DNA of 64,000 bases from RHLJ01 sp048058975 (GTDB lineage: Bacteria > Bacteroidota > Rhodothermia > Balneolales > Balneolaceae), in contig JBLLNP010000010.1 of NCBI GenBank assembly GCA_048058975.1, forward strand, positions 78,019 to 142,018, read 5' to 3'. This document shows positions 60,001 through 64,000 of the stretch, piece after piece (the stretch's first letter is position 1; the number at the start of each line of letters is the position of its first letter). The notes beneath the pieces were generated by a model, which was not told where the DNA came from, ran no database searches, and saw nothing but the letters and a program-made list of their open reading frames with translations. The translations under genes and the position numbers were made by a program.

Positions 60001-61327
60001 TAAAACCCAATGCCCGGTTAAAGGTGTAGTCCACCCCTTCTTCAAGAAGCTCGAAGCTGGCATCGACATACTCCTGGGAAGCGGCTCCAAAATCTTCGTT
60101 GGTAGCCCCACTGTTTGTAAGACGAAGGGAATCCAGTCTTTCTTCATCAGTAAAACGATCAAATTGATTTCCCGGAGGACCACCAGTCGTATTGACACCA
60201 AAATCGAGTAGTGCTATCGCCTGCACCGTTTGCTCTCCAGGATTAGTTTCACTTTTCCTTCTGATATATACGTACAACTCAGAAACCTGATAAGGCTGAA
60301 TAATATTCTGAGGATCAGCCAGAGCCTGTTCGAAAAATGCCCTGTTATAGAAGTCCAAAAAGAAGTTACCATCATCATAATCAGAAGGCGTAAGATTTAT
60401 CTGCGTTTCCTGGGAACCACCGCTTATTCTTTGCGAACTGTTCTTACCTCTTTGTTGAGATATTACCGAAGTAACTTTTAGCGGACCAAGTTCTGAAACG
60501 GCTTTGATACCAAAAAGAGATTTACCCCCACTTACCAACGAGTTGCCTGTTTCCATCGAAACATTACCCATCTCGATACTTTTAATAATCTCATCTTCGT
60601 AACCTCTATATACAATGCTGAGTCGGTTCTCAAAATCAAATTGACGCTCAGTATCCCAGTCGGTCGCAATAGTTAACTTATCCCCGATGGTTCCCTGAAT
60701 GTTAAGCTGCAGATTCTGATTGAAGGTTGGATCGACCTGGGTTCTCAAATCCGGAGGTAGTGTTCCATCATCCAGTTTTTGAATGGAAGCACCCACATTC
60801 ATATTCGCAGACCCATTTACCCGAAGGTTTACTTCATTGGTTCCAAAAATAGTAGTAAAAGCGGAATTTTCACCACCCGGAACACTGATTTTGAAATCCA
60901 GTAACCCCCTTCCTGTACTTTCTTGTGTCTTAGATTCCTCCACAAGTAAATTCCTGATGCTCTCTTTCTGTTGCTCTTTTCTAAGCTGAGTGTATTCCTC
61001 AAAATCGACTACTGTTGGAAAGTAATAGTCCCTGCCAAATACTGTTTTTGAAACACGGAATGTTGATAAAGTATCCCAACTTACTGCCGTATTCTCAAAC
61101 GATGGAGCCGCTCCATATAACCTGCTTTTCCTGATACCAGAAAGTGTACTTATTCTGGATGCAGGGCTGTTATTATAAAACTTAATACCAACCAATGAAC
61201 TATCAGGAGTAATTTCAACCTTAACCGAATCGGAATTATCCTGAGACCGAACTGTACAGATTCCAACTACAACATTGCAAAGCAACGCCAATAATAAAAC
61301 TTTAAATAGCTTATAAATAATGCTCAC
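54044..61327 (-). CDS. sprA: T9SS outer-membrane translocon protein SprA (Sov)
   Basis: A 2,427-residue exported protein (signal sequence about residues 1-27, LFKVLLLALLCNVVVG). It is by far the longest gene in the window. Size and style match SprA/Sov, the 36-stranded beta-barrel channel through which type IX cargo crosses the outer membrane: repeated SprA_N-type modules (KISVPGGENSAFTTIFG, LNIQGTIGDKLTIATDWD), many SGFDNEFGW and LNELRVSG strands, and a barrel C-terminus ending FNVRIAIRSR. A highly charged insert (KKEREARKREEETVP) lies around residue 1,945. The start is GTG 61325-61327. It is alone, convergent with lnt; other T9SS genes are not in the window. Confidence 0.93.
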   Translation of the reverse strand: MSIIYKLFKVLLLALLCNVVVGICTVRSQDNSDSVKVEITPDSSLVGIKFYNNSPASRISTLSGIRKSRLYGAAPSFENTAVSWDTLSTFRVSKTVFGRDYYFPTVVDFEEYTQLRKEQQKESIRNLLVEESKTQESTGRGLLDFKISVPGGENSAFTTIFGTNEVNLRVNGSANMNVGASIQKLDDGTLPPDLRTQVDPTFNQNLQLNIQGTIGDKLTIATDWDTERQFDFENRLSIVYRGYEDEIIKSIEMGNVSMETGNSLVSGGKSLFGIKAVSELGPLKVTSVISQQRGKNSSQRISGGSQETQINLTPSDYDDGNFFLDFYNRAFFEQALADPQNIIQPYQVSELYVYIRRKSETNPGEQTVQAIALLDFGVNTTGGPPGNQFDRFTDEERLDSLRLTNSGATNEDFGAASQEYVDASFELLEEGVDYTFNRALGFISMRTSINSGDALAVAFVYTSSDGIPIQVGELNTTEGNRMYLKLLRPGGMTTQDQAWPLTMRNIYSLGVSGITPDGFELQISDTRGNQPVFTLPGRSNDLLEDLGLDRVDSEGAIGADNIIDFTGITLDAGTGRLMFPYLEPFGDRIAEIMDDENFPDSVISAFAFTELYDLKQSDARENSKNRNYTISGVSSGGVSGSFTLGFGLVEGSVKVFANNVELTEGSDYEVDYSFGSLTILNDKFLASGQEIEVEYENNQFSIIGQKNFTGVRAEYTVNEDIKFGSTFFKLKEQPLSDKIRIGNEPINNTVLGLDGSAQFDTPWLTRFIDKIPLLQTRAPSNFSFTGEFAQIRPGVAQTNAVQEAIDNGELFRDEENGLVFIDDFEGAEYSISFVNPTRWNLAAAPAAVPGYGSDASYFDDPNFPAPQSLSDKKARSDLRAQFSWYSIPRNIQSIRNAIVTDESRPIGVEEVFRGREIINASEAQLTPLDIFYNPNQRGPYNYNRNLKNLLENEPKKTWGGMTAVIPPGQEDLVQNNIEFLEFWVQPVLPGGQDPTGQEQFYDGKIYLDLGILSEDIVPNVRLNTEDGLSTVLNNLTEDDPEGEPRSYIPPSPPVPLGQFSNSNRQLEDVGLDGAPNPGTQGAEGRDEGELFVEFIQSIRNDYGEGSDMLAQVEADPSNDDYVYYGESKVRELNLNERFHRMLGYHDGNTPESSTSSDKTAITLKPDTEGLVSSSSIEQSNSYYQYEIKFNPADRQSLQIGADSSYIVDKVDVKSPITGEEFSWYLVRIPLSDFRRTFGEIDNFQNISYMRLWMSGYERPFTLRFATFEFIGSQWRKVTELTESPVNQDNFKISTINIEENASREPFPYRQPDGSIRALNRGAQVQALQNEQSLVLSVENLGPQEIHMVKRVYPGKLNLLNYSNVRMFVHGEGFENTGDAELVVRFGNDLENNFYEYRQPVTPSEPRNFSYDISDQGRLEEEAREIWRYEENSMNIIISAFNVLKQERDANGTDPSELYSDATGLLQRLGGDDVVDGAVISIKGNPSLDRVSEIGLGIRNPFEMGGASQGTSDLNAEFWLNELRVSGFDNEFGWAANAKSSVKLADFATVNANLSRRTNGFGGLDSRLGERSMSDQLGYGLSTTVNLHKLIPDRYGWNFPVNVSTRRNTQTPKFLPDQGDIRLSDFQDRINADEDLSNREKQEIIDDKINDIQTVSENFSFNMSNISKTGSRGKLAQYTIDNLRLSYVYNKGFSKNPQLIFQNKWDYKASLQYSLRLQRTKLIRPFGFTENIPVAKALSGLRVGYLPTSITTSTTFTRRYSEDRRRNLTDQGALQGLNQQHAFTNQNNFSLNYTLTPSIPITFNSSTSFDLSSAGIRDRNISGVDSASFEVIPSFEVIKGITSDTLTARRSTYSERFTASWRPDLTKINGLNWLTYTASYGGGYQWNNSPRGSNLGASVSNSFQLDNSVRLNTDRIFNKLGFFTKIKDGDQKETSDRKKEREARKREEETVPDSLRTPRPEPNLLHDVRFVGRKLFLAVFSMKDISASYKRSKNGSQPGYSGSSQIFYAFNSPGSGNFSPPLGYRIGLSERIPREQLVGNVSGINEIRFPANNRYSDQLSASTRISPFKNVTVDLDWSLTASTNKTENIIASTNGSYSSTTIESGSYNTSVWAFGGGYEDLLKRQLETAYADIIDGSSVLEDSLGNNDGRGVLNRNTLQDDFRRAYLGNESNGIGGKGFMAFPLPQWRINWTQFHKLIPFLGSKMNNATLTHSYRGSYRVDWSLNAVTGKQPGRSLGDFSLVDNRGLYEPTTIRVEQRFSPLAKLNVTWQSNLRTELGYDRGNISSFAINSNRVTETLTRGFDFGVNYTFRNVKISFLPKVKNNIDMSIRGSFDSDTENSFKLDTDLNNALRNADALPSIDQAVKDSRDTKRTTERKRLNGSFTLGYQVSRTISSNFEYTLSRIESNNLPTRTNHDIRFNVRIAIRSR

Positions 61328-61553
61328 CGAAGCTTATTAAATCTCGGTTTTTGAATGTTTTAGTAGCTGTTTACGATAGGCTGTTTTTCTGTAGTGATAG
61401 ATTTAGTACAAATGAGCACCGATAATACCATATATTTGAGTATGTTGAAAGTGAAATGAACCCGAATAAAAGTGGTTTATTGCACTCTGAATTACCCAAT
61501 AAGTACGGTTTTAAAACATTATTAGTGTATAACGATACTGAGAATTTTCACCT

Positions 61554-62993
61554 TTGAATTTCTGGAAAAATAAAATACAACTAGACCTGCTTAAAAGGCA
61601 CGTTGGTCCTTTTCTGTTTTGCTTTTTCACACTGATGTTTTTGCTACTCATGCAATTCTTAATCCTTCATGTAGATAAGCTGATAGGAAAAGACATACCT
61701 GTTCCGGTTATCATTGAGCTAGTTCTTACAAACCTGGCTTATATGGTAGTACTTGCAGCCCCAATGGCTGTACTTGTTGCTACTTTAATGGCGTTCGGGA
61801 AGTTCTCTGAGCTAAATGAACTTACAGCTCTCCGTTCATCCGGGGTTAATCCTTTTTCCATTATCCGACCAGTACTTGTTGCTTCCACTATACTTTTTGC
61901 AGGCCTGGTATGGTTCTCAAATAGTGTACTACCCGAAGCCAATAACAAAGCGCGTTCCCTTTTTATTGATATCAGGCTTAAGAAACCCGGATTCGAGCTA
62001 CAGCCTAATGTATTTTATGATGGCATTGAAGGGTATACTTTTCTTGTTAAACACATTGACAATGAAACCGACAGCCTTCATGGTATTACCCTGTTTCAGA
62101 ACCCTACCAGTGCCAGAAACCGTGCTTATATAAAAGCGGAAAGAGGGTTTCTAAGTAGTGAAGGTACACAGGGACTCACTCTTTTTTTAGAGAATGGTGA
62201 AATGCTACGCTACCTCGATCGATCCAGATCATCTTCGATGGATAATCTGGAACGCACTATTTTTTCAAAGTATCGACTTTCATTTGACCTATCCGACCTG
62301 GCCTTTTCGCGATCAGATCCAAACCGGAGAAACCGAAGTGACCGTACGATGAGTATCCAGGCAATGAGTGTTGTTGTAGATACACTCGAACAGGAAATAA
62401 AGGAATACGCCGAAAACTTAGCTGTAGCAAGTAGCTATATTTCTCTTACTATGCTGGAAAACAGTCCTGACCAAATAACTAGAAATATTTTCACAGGTTT
62501 TTCGGTCACTGATTCATTAATTAATCCACCTCAAACTTCACTCTTTATCCTAAACCAAATCCAGAAAAATTCCTACCGTCAGCGTTTGGCAGGGGTAAGT
62601 TCTACCCGTCTTGAAGAACACAAGTCAAGTTTTGAGAATATTAAATCCAATATGCTCTGGAGGTTAAAGCGGGTTAACAAATTCCTGGTCGAAATCTATA
62701 AAAAGTTTTCTATACCATTTGCCTGTGTAGTGTTTGTTTTACTAGGAGCACCAATTGGCATTATGACCAAACGAGGTAATTTCGGCTATGCTGCCATAAT
62801 AAGTTCTGTTATTCTAACCATTTACTGGATTTCTATTATACAGGGAGAAAAACTAGCCGACCGACTTTTCATTACTCCTTTTTGGGGGATGTGGAGCTTC
62901 AATATTGTTTTTTCTATCATAGGAATAATTCTGATTATTCATCTTACAACAGACTTAACCCCATCCAAAATCTGGAAGAAAAACAGTGATTAA
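61554..62993 (+). CDS. LptF/LptG-family permease (first copy)
   Basis: A 479-residue YjgP/YjgQ-type membrane protein of the LPS transport ABC complex LptB2FG, which extracts lipopolysaccharide from the inner membrane. Three N-terminal helices start at LLKRHVGPFLFCFFTLMFL; the helix-turn ALRSSGVNPFSIIRPVLVA is the family coupling motif. A long periplasmic beta-jellyroll follows, and the C-terminal helices include FACVVFVLLGAPIGIMTKRG. The start is TTG 61554. Coupled to the second permease by an 8-bp overlap. Whether this copy is LptF or LptG cannot be told. Confidence 0.9.
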   Translation: MNFWKNKIQLDLLKRHVGPFLFCFFTLMFLLLMQFLILHVDKLIGKDIPVPVIIELVLTNLAYMVVLAAPMAVLVATLMAFGKFSELNELTALRSSGVNPFSIIRPVLVASTILFAGLVWFSNSVLPEANNKARSLFIDIRLKKPGFELQPNVFYDGIEGYTFLVKHIDNETDSLHGITLFQNPTSARNRAYIKAERGFLSSEGTQGLTLFLENGEMLRYLDRSRSSSMDNLERTIFSKYRLSFDLSDLAFSRSDPNRRNRSDRTMSIQAMSVVVDTLEQEIKEYAENLAVASSYISLTMLENSPDQITRNIFTGFSVTDSLINPPQTSLFILNQIQKNSYRQRLAGVSSTRLEEHKSSFENIKSNMLWRLKRVNKFLVEIYKKFSIPFACVVFVLLGAPIGIMTKRGNFGYAAIISSVILTIYWISIIQGEKLADRLFITPFWGMWSFNIVFSIIGIILIIHLTTDLTPSKIWKKNSD

Positions 62994-64000
62994 ACACTTT
63001 GATAAATACATCTTTTTCAAGTTGCTTGGAATTACTCTTTTTGTGCTGCTGATCCTGATTTTCATTTTTATCATGATTGATTTTTCCGAAAATAGTGATG
63101 ACTTTACTGATCGTGGGGCTACTTTTGCAGAGGTTTGGAAAGATTACTACCTCAATTATATTCCTGAGATGATCCGCCTGGTAATACCGGTAGCCGTTTT
63201 TTCCGCATGCCTTTTCCTAACCGGCCAATTATCAGAGCGACTTGAAATTACTGCCCTTAAAGCTGCAGGAGTAAGCTTATATCGGCTCCTTTTTCCCTAT
63301 TTGGCGTTCGCTTTTGTAGCTGCCGGAACCATCAGCATACTTGATGCCTATGTAATACCAACCTCAAACAAAACACGGATCGCTTTCGAAAACAAATACA
63401 TTAAGCAGAAGAATGAACGGATAGACCGAAACGACATTTACCGGGAGCTTACGGGAAATACCATTCTTCAGATCAATTATTTTGACAATGACCAGAGCAC
63501 CGCCTACCGGGTTAGATTGTCTTATTTTGATAGCTTGTCTCTCAAAAAAACAATCACTGCCACCAATATGAGCTGGCGGGAAGACACCGGAAAATGGCGG
63601 ATGATCTCTGTGCGGGAAAGAATCTACACAGATACTGGCTATGTAGAAAAATCGCTCGCTGGACTAGACACTACTCTTTCTATTCTTCCTCAGGATTTAT
63701 CCCGAACAACTTCTGATATCTATCAACTAACCTACCCCGAAGCCCGGCAGTATATCGCTTCCATAGAACGAAGCGGAGCTGGAGGAATCAATATCCCTAA
63801 AGTTCATTACTACGGAAGATTGGCCTATCCCTTATCCATTATTGTTGTGATTATTGTAGGATTTTCAGTCGCTTCCGTTCGCAGGAGAGGTGGTAAGGGA
63901 TTATACATTGCCTCCGGACTGGTAACCAGTTTTTTGTACTTGTCTTTTATGAAAATTGCAGAACCCTTTGGTGCTCATGGAAGCATTACCCCGGCGCTGG
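62986..64000 (+). CDS. LptF/LptG-family permease (second copy, 3' end outside window)
   Basis: The frame starts at GTG 62986 (MIKHFDKYIFFKLLGITLF), eight bases inside the previous gene, and is open to the window end, giving 338 codons of about 360-480. It has the same layout: N-terminal helices, coupling motif ALKAAGVSLYRLLFPYLAF, periplasmic domain, and the start of the C-terminal helices (YPLSIIVVIIVGFSVASVRR). As the partner of the first permease it makes the LptFG heterodimer. Its end lies to the right. Confidence 0.88.
   Translation, partial: MIKHFDKYIFFKLLGITLFVLLILIFIFIMIDFSENSDDFTDRGATFAEVWKDYYLNYIPEMIRLVIPVAVFSACLFLTGQLSERLEITALKAAGVSLYRLLFPYLAFAFVAAGTISILDAYVIPTSNKTRIAFENKYIKQKNERIDRNDIYRELTGNTILQINYFDNDQSTAYRVRLSYFDSLSLKKTITATNMSWREDTGKWRMISVRERIYTDTGYVEKSLAGLDTTLSILPQDLSRTTSDIYQLTYPEARQYIASIERSGAGGINIPKVHYYGRLAYPLSIIVVIIVGFSVASVRRRGGKGLYIASGLVTSFLYLSFMKIAEPFGAHGSITPAL

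Noticed and set aside
1..64000. tRNA, rRNA, CRISPR and insertion-sequence genes
   Set aside because: I read the intergenic gaps for cloverleaf patterns, direct-repeat arrays and transposase frames and found none that I could support.

Overview
The window is a stretch of bacterial chromosome, moderately AT-rich, densely coded on both strands and without phage, transposase or rRNA genes. A 2,427-residue SprA-type outer-membrane translocon of the type IX secretion system points to the Bacteroidota/Balneolota/Rhodothermota group. The same group is suggested by DUF5916 outer-membrane proteins, GIN/DUF2807 and DUF4097 envelope proteins, a 7TM-AraC regulator and SPII-type glycosidase lipoproteins. 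The style (many TTG starts, small intergenic palindromic repeats, salt-type envelope genes) fits a marine Balneola/Gracilimonas-like heterotroph; the genus is an inference, since no rRNA is present.

Layout. 1-10,600 holds housekeeping and envelope genes: alaS (cut by the left edge), a DUF502 membrane protein, a plant-type ferredoxin-NADP reductase, a membrane repeat protein, a lone receiver-domain regulator, a D-amino-acid-oxidase-like enzyme, MerC, a YgjP-like metallopeptidase, an alpha/beta hydrolase and a BI-1 protein. 10,678-19,685 is an envelope block: an ECF sigma factor, a membrane anti-sigma-like HEAT protein and two secreted DUF4097-type proteins in one operon, followed by two tandem DUF5916 proteins. 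20,030-24,712 contains unknown membrane proteins, a serine hydrolase lipoprotein and an AraC regulator. 24,752-28,027 is a tightly coupled operon built around a heme-type membrane domain fused to a Rieske domain, with two very small membrane proteins upstream. It is followed, on the same strand but upstream, by a glutamate-synthase-like enzyme that also carries an N-terminal Rieske domain.

29,973-43,394 holds two GH16 glycosidase lipoproteins, a membrane MutS-like ATPase next to a Smr protein, folE-cysS-yidD-hisI, a CPCC gene truncated by an intergenic repeat, a quinone oxidoreductase, a YHS protein, an ATP-grasp enzyme and a DEAD-box helicase. 43,741-47,066 is a three-gene envelope module: a DoxX-GIN fusion, a 7TM-AraC regulator and a GIN protein. 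Both GIN genes carry the same 46-bp element at nearly the same distance upstream of their starts, which I read as the operator of a small local regulon. 47,218-50,988 groups an SbtA bicarbonate transporter, its PII-like partner SbtB, NADP-isocitrate dehydrogenase and a protein that I recognise as an LCIB-type carbonic anhydrase: an inorganic-carbon module in an apparent heterotroph. 51,298-64,000 has rsmI-lnt, sprA and two LptF/LptG permeases, the second cut by the right edge.

Most attractive for follow-up are the AraC/GIN regulon with its shared element, the SbtAB plus LCIB-like cluster, the Rieske/heme operon and the split MutS2-like pair.
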